A stretch of DNA of 54,919 nucleotides, taken from positions 1 through 54,919 of the IMG/VR virus record IMGVR_UViG_3300027736_000002, one strand, 5' to 3'. The notes under the pieces are model-generated. The model was not told where the DNA came from. It was given only the letters and a program-made list of their open reading frames with translations, and did not search any database. Each line of letters begins with the position of its first letter. Within the stretch, counting starts at the first letter, position 1. Origin of the DNA: a virus. Position numbers and translations under genes: made by a program. Positions 7,973-16,173 of the stretch are shown in pieces.

Positions 7973-8445
7973 AAGTCTCCGACCGGTGCAAAGAGATGAT
8001 CAAGCACCATGAGGGAGTGCGGTACAAGCCTTACCGTTGCCCAGCAAAACTTTGGACTGTAGGAGTAGGCCATGTTTTATACCCCGCTCAAGGACGTCTT
8101 CCTCTGGATCAAAGAGACGCTTTCCCGCTGGAGCCGCATGACAACCGTACTTTTTCGAGCGACGAAGTAGATGGAACCCTTGCTTTTGATCTCCAGCGAT
8201 TTGAAACTGGGGTCGCCAGACTTTTTCCTATGGGTCTTACCACAGGTCAAAACGATGCTCTCGTCAGCTTTGCTTTTAATTTGGGTCTGGGGGGAGTACA
8301 GCGAAGCACCCTCCGTCAAAAGGTTCTTCGGGGTGAGACGCAAGAAGCTGCCGACGAGTTCTTGAAGTTTACGAGGGGCGGGGGTAAAATTCTTCCGGGT
8401 TTGGTCAAGCGTAGAAACGATGAACGAGCTTTATTTTTATCTTAA
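7969..8445 (+). CDS. Endolysin, glycoside hydrolase family 24 lysozyme, 158 aa
   Basis: This peptidoglycan hydrolase should cleave the N-acetylmuramic acid to N-acetylglucosamine bond. The catalytic triad of the family, Glu-8 residues-Asp/Cys-5 residues-Thr, is present as E15, C24 and T30 in HHEGVRY...YRCPAKLWT. The lysozyme motif LVSFAFNLGLG follows near residue 95. It starts with TTG overlapping the holin stop. There is no signal peptide, so export depends on the holin. The Cys variant of the triad is common in phage lysozymes. The size is normal for a single-domain endolysin. Confidence 0.9.
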   Translation: MKVSDRCKEMIKHHEGVRYKPYRCPAKLWTVGVGHVLYPAQGRLPLDQRDAFPLEPHDNRTFSSDEVDGTLAFDLQRFETGVARLFPMGLTTGQNDALVSFAFNLGLGGVQRSTLRQKVLRGETQEAADEFLKFTRGGGKILPGLVKRRNDERALFLS

Positions 8446-8457
8446 TGGAGAAACAAA

Positions 8458-8604
8458 ATGAAACCTGGACTTTACGCAAACATACACGCCAAGCAAGAAC
8501 GCATCAAAGCTGGAAGCAAGGAAAAGATGAACAAGGTCGGCAGCAAAGCAGCGCCTACTGCCAAAGACTTTAAAGACTCGGCAAAAACAGCAAAGAAGAA
8601 ATGA
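8458..8604 (+). CDS. Small Lys-rich protein, 48 aa
   Basis: The ATG at 8458 has GGAG 9 bases upstream. The protein starts MKPGLYANIHAKQERI and is very basic with Ala/Lys-rich repeats at the C-terminus. Proteins with this opening recur in phages and often sit beside the next gene's family. The stop overlaps the next ATG by 4 bases. It may bind nucleic acid or be packaged in the virion; function unknown. Confidence 0.6.
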   Translation: MKPGLYANIHAKQERIKAGSKEKMNKVGSKAAPTAKDFKDSAKTAKKK

Positions 8605-8876
8605 AAGAGTCTGGCAAAAATCCAAAGGGTGGCTTAAATGCCGCAGGTCGAGCTGCTTACCATGCAGAGACCGGCGGCACGTTAAGGCCGCCAGTCAAGT
8701 CTGGTGACAACCCTCGTCGTGCATCTTTTTTGGCACGAATGGGCAATATGCCAGGGCCAGAACGCAAAGATGGTGAACCCACCAGGCTGCTGCTTAGTCT
8801 CAAGGCGTGGGGTGCTAGCAGCAAGGAAGACGCACGCTCTAAAGCCAAAAGCATCTCAGCGAGAAATAAAAAATGA
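8601..8876 (+). CDS. DUF6321-like small basic protein, 91 aa
   Basis: The pattern KNPKGGLNAAGRAAYH, followed by PPV, SFLARM and a terminal WGASSKEDARSKAK, fits the DUF6321 family of phage proteins of unknown function. It is basic and lacks membrane segments. It is translationally coupled to the previous small basic gene by a 4-base overlap. It lies between the lysis cassette and the second adaptor gene. Confidence 0.65.
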   Translation: MKESGKNPKGGLNAAGRAAYHAETGGTLRPPVKSGDNPRRASFLARMGNMPGPERKDGEPTRLLLSLKAWGASSKEDARSKAKSISARNKK

Positions 8877-8898
8877 GCCTTATTTGCAAAATTGGGTT

Positions 8899-8904
8899 TA
8901 TAAT
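8899..8904 (+). promoter_or_regulatory. Candidate -10 element upstream of second adaptor gene
   Basis: A perfect TATAAT lies in the 77-base spacer 8877-8953, in the context GGTTTATAATTCG. There is no good -35 box at the normal distance. It resembles the TATAAT at 1623 and the elements at 42142 and 52856. Confidence 0.4.
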
Positions 8905-8953
8905 TCGCACCTGAGCATATGCTGCACCAGCTGCTATCATCAACGAGGCACTT

Positions 8954-9586
8954 ATGGCATATGCGATGACCTATGATAGCCTACTGGTAGATCTGCGCCG
9001 ATATTTGGAGCGCGGGTTTACAGAGGCTAGTGACCAGATTGTTTACGATCAACTGCCGAGGCTGGTAACGCTCGGAGAGCGTAGGATTTCCCGCGAACTA
9101 AAAATTCAGGGTTTTATCAGGGCAGTCACAACCCCGTTGTCTATAGGCGTTGCGGTCTACCTCAAGCCCGACCGCTGGCGTGATACGGTGTCAATGACTG
9201 TGGACGGCATCCCCATTTATGCAAGATCCTACGAATACCTGCGCAACTATTGGCCGGTAGAGGCAACAACCGGCAACCCAGCGTACTATGCTGACTATGA
9301 CTATCAGCACTGGTTAATTACGCCGACACCGGCTGCAGCCAAAACGCTAGAGATTTTGTACTACGAGCAACCTCGGTTTCTTGGTGACGATTTCCAGACC
9401 AATTGGGTCACAGAGTACATCCCAGATGTGCTGCTCTATGCCGCTTTGCTTGAGGCCACGCCTTTCCTTAAAAATGACGAGCGAATTCAGACCTGGCAAG
9501 CCATGTATGACAGAGCAGCGCAAGCGGTCAACGGCGAAGATTTGAAGCGCATTCTTGACCGCTCATCCAACCGGAGTGAAGCATAA
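8954..9586 (+). CDS. Phage head-tail adaptor (tail tubular A-like), 210 aa
   Basis: An N-terminal helical bundle (SLLVDLRRYLERG) and the segment LPRLVTLGERRISRELKIQG match podovirus adaptor proteins of the T7 gp11 type. The middle is beta-rich with aromatic residues (YYADYDYQHWLITPTP). The C-terminal helices (LLYAALLEATPFL, RIQTWQAMYDRA) are characteristic of the family. Such adaptors form the dodecameric ring between portal and tail nozzle. It overlaps the next start by 1 base. This is a confident structural call at family level. Confidence 0.7.
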   Translation: MAYAMTYDSLLVDLRRYLERGFTEASDQIVYDQLPRLVTLGERRISRELKIQGFIRAVTTPLSIGVAVYLKPDRWRDTVSMTVDGIPIYARSYEYLRNYWPVEATTGNPAYYADYDYQHWLITPTPAAAKTLEILYYEQPRFLGDDFQTNWVTEYIPDVLLYAALLEATPFLKNDERIQTWQAMYDRAAQAVNGEDLKRILDRSSNRSEA

Positions 9587-10788
9587 TGCCCATTTATAAC
9601 GATGTGTTTGGCGGCGCAAACATCTACCCAAGTGAGATCAGCTATAGCTCAGTTGCGCTAAGTGCAGACATCACACTCAGCTGGCCAACTGAGGCGTCAA
9701 CAAGCACAAACCTAGCTACTCGCATCATGGACGTTACCGCCAGTGCTGGCGGGTATTTCATCACACTTCCTGACGCCAAAAAGACCGGCACTGGCCAAAC
9801 TATCCTGTTCAACAACCAGGGGTCTTTTACCTTTGTCGTCAAAGATGCGGCAGGGGTGCAGGTAGTATCAATTGCGTCCGGTACGATCTGGCAAATCTAC
9901 TTAACTAACAACAGCACGGTTGCCGGCAGTTGGGAGACTTTGCAATTTGGGTCTACCACCTCTACAGCAAATGCCTCGGCATTAGCCGGCACTGGTATTG
10001 TGGCCGTTGGGACTGTGTTGTCACAGTCGGTACCAATCACCAACTTCAACTCAAACTATACGGCGGGCGTTACCGACCGCGCCAAAATGTTTGTGTGGAC
10101 AGGCTCTGGTGGTGGAACACTTACACTACCGTCTGCTCCTACGATGGGCGACAACTGGTTCCTCTGCTTCCGCAACGGCGGTGGCGGCTCGGTTGTAGTT
10201 GACCCATCGGGCACGCCTCTTATCAATGGTGCGGCAACCTTGAGTTTTAGTCCAGGTGATTCAGCAATTATTGCTACGGACGGCACAAATTACTTCACAA
10301 TTGGATTTGGTCAGTCTGCAACATTTGCGTTTGATTACACCTCAATTGCGGTTGCAGGGACAGGCAACTACACGCTAACCGGATCAGAATTAAATCGAAT
10401 TGCGTACAATTTTACCGGCGTATTGACCGGGAATCGCGTCATTATTGTTCCTGCAACGGTCCAGCAGTACTGGGTGAGTAACGCCACAAGTGGTGCGTAC
10501 ACACTGACCGTAAAAACATCGGCAGGTACAGGTGTGGCAGTTACAGCCGGTGCTAGAGCCATACTTTATTCTGATGGCACAAATGTGGTTGATGCAAGCA
10601 CCGACACAGTATCGGTTCCGATTTCAATTGCTGATGGCGGCACGGGGGCTACAACCGCCGCAGGTGCTCGCATTAACTTAGGTGCCTCTTCTACCGGCGA
10701 TGCCATCTTCATTGCTGCAACCCAGCAGGCAGCTTGGACAGCCCTAGGAATAGCACCAGCGGGTGTAGTTGTTGGCGGGACATTCTAA
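9586..10788 (+). CDS. Virion or tail fibre-like beta-rich protein, 400 aa
   Basis: The protein is made of Thr/Gly/Ala-rich beta segments. A repeated module (for example LATRIMDVTASAGGYFITLP and later RAKMFVWTGSGGGTLTLP) suggests two or three copies of one domain. The C-terminal 60 residues (SIADGGTGATTAAGARINLG) are the classic tail-fibre segment. It ends in VGGTF, like the fibre at 2961 (SGGTF). It sits between adaptor and stabilisation-like protein, so it is probably a nozzle-attached fibre component. Confidence 0.6.
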   Translation: MPIYNDVFGGANIYPSEISYSSVALSADITLSWPTEASTSTNLATRIMDVTASAGGYFITLPDAKKTGTGQTILFNNQGSFTFVVKDAAGVQVVSIASGTIWQIYLTNNSTVAGSWETLQFGSTTSTANASALAGTGIVAVGTVLSQSVPITNFNSNYTAGVTDRAKMFVWTGSGGGTLTLPSAPTMGDNWFLCFRNGGGGSVVVDPSGTPLINGAATLSFSPGDSAIIATDGTNYFTIGFGQSATFAFDYTSIAVAGTGNYTLTGSELNRIAYNFTGVLTGNRVIIVPATVQQYWVSNATSGAYTLTVKTSAGTGVAVTAGARAILYSDGTNVVDASTDTVSVPISIADGGTGATTAAGARINLGASSTGDAIFIAATQQAAWTALGIAPAGVVVGGTF

Positions 10789-12624
10789 ATGCCAGTACCT
10801 ACCGTAGTCTTAAAGTCTGCTCCCGGAATCAAACGGGACGGGACTAAATTTGACGGCGATTTCTACACCGACGGCCAGTGGGTGCGATTTCAGCGCGGGC
10901 TGCCTCGCAAAATTGGTGGTTATAGGTCAATCAACAAATATTTGACCCAAATATCCAGGGGCTTCACCTCGTTCACTCAACAGAGTTTGCAGTACTGTCA
11001 CTCAGGCGGCACAAGCACGCTAGAACGCTTTACGATTGACAGCAGCGGAAATAGTTCAATAATCAGTAGTCGAGCCCCCGTTGCTGTCTTTGCGACGGGC
11101 ACTGTTACTTTGTTGACCGGCGCCGCTGGATCAATAAATACGGTGACGGTCAACGGGGTTACGGTCACTTCAGGTTCTGTTGCCTACAGCACTAGTCTGG
11201 CCGTTACAGCTACGGCTCTTGCTGCAAACATCACGGCTTTCACGTCTTCGCCTAACTATAGTGCTGTAGCTGTTGGCACCACGGTCACAATTACGGCAGC
11301 GACTGCAAGCGCCTCAGTTAATGGGTTTGTGGTAGCCGTAACGCTAACCACACTTACGGCCTCAACTACCAACATGACTGGGGGCAGCGCGGCGTTAGTG
11401 AGTTCGGCGTACAACAAGTGGATGTTCCAGTACATGTACAGCTCATCCACAACCGATAACTCAATCATTGCGCACGTAGCACCCAATGGGCAATGTGTGT
11501 GCAATGACACAGGCGGCCAGATCTTTATCGGCGATGTTTTAACGACGGCAACGCTGACCGAAATTCCGTTGCCCTCAGGTGCTAATGTAACCGGCGGCAT
11601 CGTATCTCTACATCCTTACTTGTTCTACTACGGTACGGCAGGGATTGTGGGCTGGTCTGTGCCAGGAAGCCCCACTGATTTATCAGGCGCAGGCTCAGGT
11701 ATCGCCCGTGTGTGGGGGCAAAAGATTGTCAAGGGTATGCCGCTCAGGGCGGGCTCGGGCTCCGCCCCTGCCGGTTTATTCTGGGCCTATGATGCTGTAA
11801 TCCGCGCAACATTTACCGGCGGGGCCACTATATTTCAATTTGATGTGATAGCTACCGATACATCAATTATGTCCGAGGACTGTGTAGTTGACTATGACGG
11901 CGTGTTCTTTTGGGCCGGTGTTGATCGATTCTTGATGTTCAACGGCGTGGTGCGAGATGTTCCCAACACGCTCAACCAGAACTGGTTCTTCAACAATCTG
12001 AATGACAACCAGCGCAGCAAAGTGTTTGCTTTCAAAATGCCCTACTTTGGCGAGATTTGGTGGTGCTACCCACGGGATGACGCCACGGAATGTACCCATG
12101 CGGTCATCTACAACGTGCGAGAACAAACTTGGTATGACACGGCATTGCCGGAGTCAGGGCGAAGTGCTGGTGGTTTTAACAATGCTTTTGCTGCTCCTTT
12201 GCTTGTAGACGCTGTTTCTGCGTCAAGCGGCTATCGTGTCTGGATTCATGAACAGGGTACAGATGAGATTGACGGCATTACTTCATCGCCAGTTCAATCG
12301 TACTTTGAGACTGCTGACTTGTCGTCATTGGTACAGGGCAACGATGCACGACTTCGGATTACAGTCATTGAACCTGACTTTATTCAGTCTGGACCAATGA
12401 GTGTGCAGGTTACAGGCCGTGCTAACGCTCGTGCTCCGGAGGTGCTTAGTCAGCAGTGGATCTTTGAAGAAACGGCTACGCAATCCTACGAGCAAATCGT
12501 CATGATGAAGGAAATGCGCCGAGAGTTGCGTGTGCGTTTTGAGTCTAATGCCGTAGGTGGTAATTACCAGATGGGCCAAATTATTGGCCATATTGATAGC
12601 GGTGACAGGACGATGTTGGAATGA
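10789..12624 (+). CDS. Tail nozzle or DNA-stabilisation-like protein, 611 aa
   Basis: The N-terminus (SAPGIKRDGTKFDGDFYTDGQ, then WVRFQRGLPRKIGGYR) belongs to a family of podovirus virion proteins in the same role as P22 gp10 or T7 gp12, which form the tail hub below the adaptor. Blade-like beta repeats with Trp/Tyr pairs follow, as in a beta-propeller. A Thr/Val-rich Ig-like insert lies around residues 98-205. It starts directly at the preceding stop and overlaps the next gene by 4 bases. The hub role is inferred from order and pattern. Confidence 0.6.
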   Translation: MPVPTVVLKSAPGIKRDGTKFDGDFYTDGQWVRFQRGLPRKIGGYRSINKYLTQISRGFTSFTQQSLQYCHSGGTSTLERFTIDSSGNSSIISSRAPVAVFATGTVTLLTGAAGSINTVTVNGVTVTSGSVAYSTSLAVTATALAANITAFTSSPNYSAVAVGTTVTITAATASASVNGFVVAVTLTTLTASTTNMTGGSAALVSSAYNKWMFQYMYSSSTTDNSIIAHVAPNGQCVCNDTGGQIFIGDVLTTATLTEIPLPSGANVTGGIVSLHPYLFYYGTAGIVGWSVPGSPTDLSGAGSGIARVWGQKIVKGMPLRAGSGSAPAGLFWAYDAVIRATFTGGATIFQFDVIATDTSIMSEDCVVDYDGVFFWAGVDRFLMFNGVVRDVPNTLNQNWFFNNLNDNQRSKVFAFKMPYFGEIWWCYPRDDATECTHAVIYNVREQTWYDTALPESGRSAGGFNNAFAAPLLVDAVSASSGYRVWIHEQGTDEIDGITSSPVQSYFETADLSSLVQGNDARLRITVIEPDFIQSGPMSVQVTGRANARAPEVLSQQWIFEETATQSYEQIVMMKEMRRELRVRFESNAVGGNYQMGQIIGHIDSGDRTMLE

Positions 12625-12851
12625 CAACAATTACACGCCCGTCGTACATGCAGCTCAATGATTGGGCCGACCAGATTGCGCTTGATTTAGATAGTTATGG
12701 TGCCTTTGGTAGGTTGGACAAAGATGGCAACTGGCAAGACTGGGCCATGCAATTTTTGAACAATACCTCACTAGGCCATAATTTTCCAAAGCCATACGAT
12801 TTTACAGATTGGCGTGAGTGGGCAGAACGGTTTTGCCAGGCTTTGTCATAA
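12621..12851 (+). CDS. Small acidic protein, 76 aa
   Basis: A short acidic, Trp-rich soluble protein with two similar halves (LNDWADQIALDLD and FTDWREWAERFCQ). The repeated (N/D)WxxWAxxF pattern suggests a small helical adaptor. It is coupled to the previous gene by a 4-base overlap and followed after 9 bases by a large virion protein. I do not recognise the family. Confidence 0.55.
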   Translation: MTTITRPSYMQLNDWADQIALDLDSYGAFGRLDKDGNWQDWAMQFLNNTSLGHNFPKPYDFTDWREWAERFCQALS

Positions 12852-12860
12852 GGCACACAA

Positions 12861-14417
12861 ATGAATAAGCAAGAAATTTTAGAAATAGCCAAAAAAGACC
12901 CGCGATTTGCGCAGGCGATATTGACTGTTGAAAATCAAATGGGTGACACGGACATTGCTCCGGAGCAACTTGCTGAGCTGGTCAAGATGCTCGAGTTCGC
13001 CTTGAACAACCCAAATCAATATCCGCAAATTAGAGACGCAATCATCAAAGATGGATTAGCCCCAGCAGAAGATTTGCCTGAGCAATTTAACCCGGTTGTA
13101 CTAATCTCGGTTTTAGTCTTGTTGTACGGCTTGCAGGAGCGGTCTACTGCGAAAATGGCTAGGGGCGGCTTAGCCTCCGCTGCGCGACAGATGCGCATGG
13201 CCGGTCGCAATGGCGACACGATGCTGGCGCATATCAATCCACGAGAAGCCCAGATGCTTCGTCAAGCCGGTGGCAGTGGGACAATCAACCCAACCACGGG
13301 ATTGCCTGAATATTTTAGTTTTAGCGACTTGTGGAAAGTGGCTTTGCCAATTGCTTTGGACTTCATTGCGCCTGGAATCGGAACTACGCTAGGCACTGCT
13401 TTGGGTGCCTCTGCAGCATGGGCTCCTGCTTTGGGCGGCGCATTGATTGGCGCGGGCACGTCTGCCATAACCGGCGGCAACCCGTTGCAAGGCGCAATCA
13501 TGGGCGGCATGGGCGGCGGTTTAGGCGGCAACCTTGGGCAAATGTTTGCACCGGAGGCAAGCGCGGCCACACAAGGTTTGCTGGGCAGCGGTCTTGCCGG
13601 CGCTTTAGGTGGTATGGCTACAGGTCGTGGGCCGTTAGAAGGTGCCGCCCAAGGAGCTCTTGGCAACTATATCGGGAATGCTGTAGGAACCATGGGCGGT
13701 CCCGGTGCTCTTGGCACAGGCTTAGCTGCAGGTAGTGAGACTTTTAAGAACGCAATGGTTGCCGGTTACGACCCGCAAACAGCTTTGGCCGGGGGTGCAT
13801 TGTCAGGCCTAGCTGCTGGCATGCTCAAACCGTCACAGGCGGCAGTTGATACTATAAGCACAGACGCCAAACCAGCGGGTGTTTCGGCTAAACCCGGATC
13901 TAGTTTTGACAAGATGGGTGCCTTACTACCACTTGCTGGATTGCTATCTGCGCCTGCTGAAGCTCAAACAGCTGTCAAATCCATGTCGCCTGAGCAACAG
14001 GAATATTTTAACCGCCCATCCATTAAATGGGATTGGCCTAGGATGCAGCAAGATGCTGCTAAGTCTAACATGAGCCTAAGTCAGTTCATGGCGCAAAGTT
14101 GGCCACAAATTACATCAGGTACTTACAATATGCCTGTCGTCAAGAAAGCTAGGGGCGGTGCGCTGTCTCAAATTGCATACATGGCTAGGGGGAGCGGCTC
14201 TGGTCGTGACGACATGATTGACGCAAAGTTGAGCGATGGGGAGTATGTGTTTGATGCTGAAACTGTTGCTTTAATTGGCGATGGGTCTAGCAAAATGGGT
14301 GCGCAAAGATTAGATTTGATGCGCCAGCAAATTAGAAAACAGAAGGGCAAAGCATTGGCAAAGGGTAAGTTCTCGCCAGATGCAAAATCGCCATTGTCTT
14401 ATTTGAGAGGCGCATGA
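12861..14417 (+). CDS. Internal virion-type protein with Gly/Ala-rich membrane-like core, 518 aa
   Basis: The N-terminal 90 residues are an acidic helical domain. A hydrophobic stretch (NPVVLISVLVLLYG) follows at residues 77-90. Residues about 155-330 are Gly/Ala-rich and hydrophobic, as in proteins that insert into the cell envelope during DNA ejection. The C-terminus carries KARGGALS and a segment RDDMIDAKLSDGEYVFDAET that I associate with virion proteins of aquatic podoviruses. Two ARGG motifs echo the AKGG motifs elsewhere in the genome. The role as ejection protein is inferred. Confidence 0.55.
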   Translation: MNKQEILEIAKKDPRFAQAILTVENQMGDTDIAPEQLAELVKMLEFALNNPNQYPQIRDAIIKDGLAPAEDLPEQFNPVVLISVLVLLYGLQERSTAKMARGGLASAARQMRMAGRNGDTMLAHINPREAQMLRQAGGSGTINPTTGLPEYFSFSDLWKVALPIALDFIAPGIGTTLGTALGASAAWAPALGGALIGAGTSAITGGNPLQGAIMGGMGGGLGGNLGQMFAPEASAATQGLLGSGLAGALGGMATGRGPLEGAAQGALGNYIGNAVGTMGGPGALGTGLAAGSETFKNAMVAGYDPQTALAGGALSGLAAGMLKPSQAAVDTISTDAKPAGVSAKPGSSFDKMGALLPLAGLLSAPAEAQTAVKSMSPEQQEYFNRPSIKWDWPRMQQDAAKSNMSLSQFMAQSWPQITSGTYNMPVVKKARGGALSQIAYMARGSGSGRDDMIDAKLSDGEYVFDAETVALIGDGSSKMGAQRLDLMRQQIRKQKGKALAKGKFSPDAKSPLSYLRGA

Positions 14418-14418
14418 T

Positions 14419-16164
14419 ATGGGAAGTCTATTTACAGGGTCTCCACAAAGCGCCCCGTCGTATGCAACGTCTACGACTGAAACGCCAAAGTGGATGCAAG
14501 ATGCAATCTACAACCAGATTCAACTGGCGCAAAATCTTGCAAACACGCCGTACCAACCCTACAGTTTGCCTTCTGTTGCTGGACTCTCTCCTCTGCAACA
14601 ACAGGCTTACACAAACATCCAGGCAAACCAGGGCTCGTGGTCGCCACAACTTGCAGCGGCACAAACCGGCATGCAAAACATGGTTGGGTCAAATGCTAGC
14701 TACACAACAGGGCAACCGGGTCTAGCTGCTCAATCCACGTTACTGAATAAATTGCAAGGCAACCTTAACGATCCTTACAACACACTGAATACGGCTGTAA
14801 CAAGTGCCACAGGAATGAATGGGCTTACAAAAGCCCAATCCTACATAGACGATGCTAATAAAAATGCGGTAGCTGCCGGCGCTGTAAATACAACAACTGG
14901 TTTAGGCACCGCGCAAAACAAATATCTGAACGAAACGCTTGCAGGTGATGCGTCAAAATATGGTCAGGCATTATACAAATCTGCAGGTCTTCTAGATGCA
15001 GTTTCGGCAGCTGAACCATATTTAGCAGATGCTGATACTCAAACCGCAGCTGGACTAGCTGAAAAAGCATATACAAAAACTGAGCCTTACTTAACAGAAG
15101 CAAAAAAAGCCTCATACACAGACATTGCTAAATACATGTCTCCTTATCAGACAGGGGTCATGGATGTAATTGCCAAGCAAGGTGCAAGAAACTTGAGTGA
15201 GAACTTGCTACCTGCTGTGTCAGATCAATTTATTCGTGCAGGACAGTTTGGTGGTAACCGCATGGGCGAGTTTGGCTCACGGGCATTGCGCGACACGCAA
15301 GAGTCTGTGCTCAACCAACAGGCACAACTTGCCAACCAGGGCTACGGGCAGGCTCTCGGTGCTTCTCAAGCAGACCTCGCACGGCAAGCGCAATTAGCAG
15401 GCACTGTGGGTAGCATCTATGGTGCAGACCTTTCTCGCTTGTTGCAAGGTGGGGCTCAGTACGGTAACTTGGGGCAAACCGCTGCTCAGATTACTTCTGG
15501 ACAGATGCAAAATCTTACAAATGTAGGCCAAGCGCAAACCGCTGCTGGTCAGGCTCAACAGCAATTTGGGATGGGCGCAGCACAAGCCTCTCAAGCAGCT
15601 CAAGCACAAGATGCTGCACGACAATTACAGGCGGCTGGACAAATCAGCAATATTGGCCAGAATATAGGTGGATTGACTCAAGCTCAGCAACAGTTGGTGC
15701 TTTCTGGTGGCCAGGCTTTGTCCGGTGCTCAGCAGCAAGCCGTCTCGCAGGGACTTAGCGCGGCTGGTCAGTATGGAACGCTTGGCGCAACTGCTGGGCA
15801 GCTGGCCAGCACAGATGCCGCACGACAAATGTCTGCATTGAATCAAATGGCTAGCATGGCACAACAGCGGCAGGGTATGCAGACAGCGGATGCAGCAAGT
15901 CTAGAAGCCGCAGGGGCATCTCAGCAAGCCCAACAGCAGGCTCAACTCAATGCTGCTTATCAACAGTATCAGCAACAGCAGATGTATCCTAAACAGCAAG
16001 CAGATTTTCTCAGCACGCAAATCCGAGGCATGGCACCCATCACGCCACAAACGACAAACACAAGTGGGTCTACAACCACTTTTGCACCGTCACCATTGTC
16101 ACAATTGGCAACCGGACTGTATGCATACAAGGGTCTGAACGCGCTGGGTCAACCAACACAGTAA
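14419..16164 (+). CDS. Gln/Ala-rich internal virion protein candidate, 581 aa
   Basis: The N-terminal 70 residues are Pro/Gln-rich (SLPSVAGLSPLQQQAY). The body is a long run of Ala/Gln/Gly helices (around residues 300-520) compatible with an extended coiled structure. A basic segment near FGGNRMGEFGSRALRDTQ is typical of a group of phage virion proteins. There is no enzyme signature. It lies among large internal-type proteins in the late operon. An ejection or internal core role is inferred from composition and context. Confidence 0.55.
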   Translation: MGSLFTGSPQSAPSYATSTTETPKWMQDAIYNQIQLAQNLANTPYQPYSLPSVAGLSPLQQQAYTNIQANQGSWSPQLAAAQTGMQNMVGSNASYTTGQPGLAAQSTLLNKLQGNLNDPYNTLNTAVTSATGMNGLTKAQSYIDDANKNAVAAGAVNTTTGLGTAQNKYLNETLAGDASKYGQALYKSAGLLDAVSAAEPYLADADTQTAAGLAEKAYTKTEPYLTEAKKASYTDIAKYMSPYQTGVMDVIAKQGARNLSENLLPAVSDQFIRAGQFGGNRMGEFGSRALRDTQESVLNQQAQLANQGYGQALGASQADLARQAQLAGTVGSIYGADLSRLLQGGAQYGNLGQTAAQITSGQMQNLTNVGQAQTAAGQAQQQFGMGAAQASQAAQAQDAARQLQAAGQISNIGQNIGGLTQAQQQLVLSGGQALSGAQQQAVSQGLSAAGQYGTLGATAGQLASTDAARQMSALNQMASMAQQRQGMQTADAASLEAAGASQQAQQQAQLNAAYQQYQQQQMYPKQQADFLSTQIRGMAPITPQTTNTSGSTTTFAPSPLSQLATGLYAYKGLNALGQPTQ

Positions 16165-16173
16165 GGTTAAATT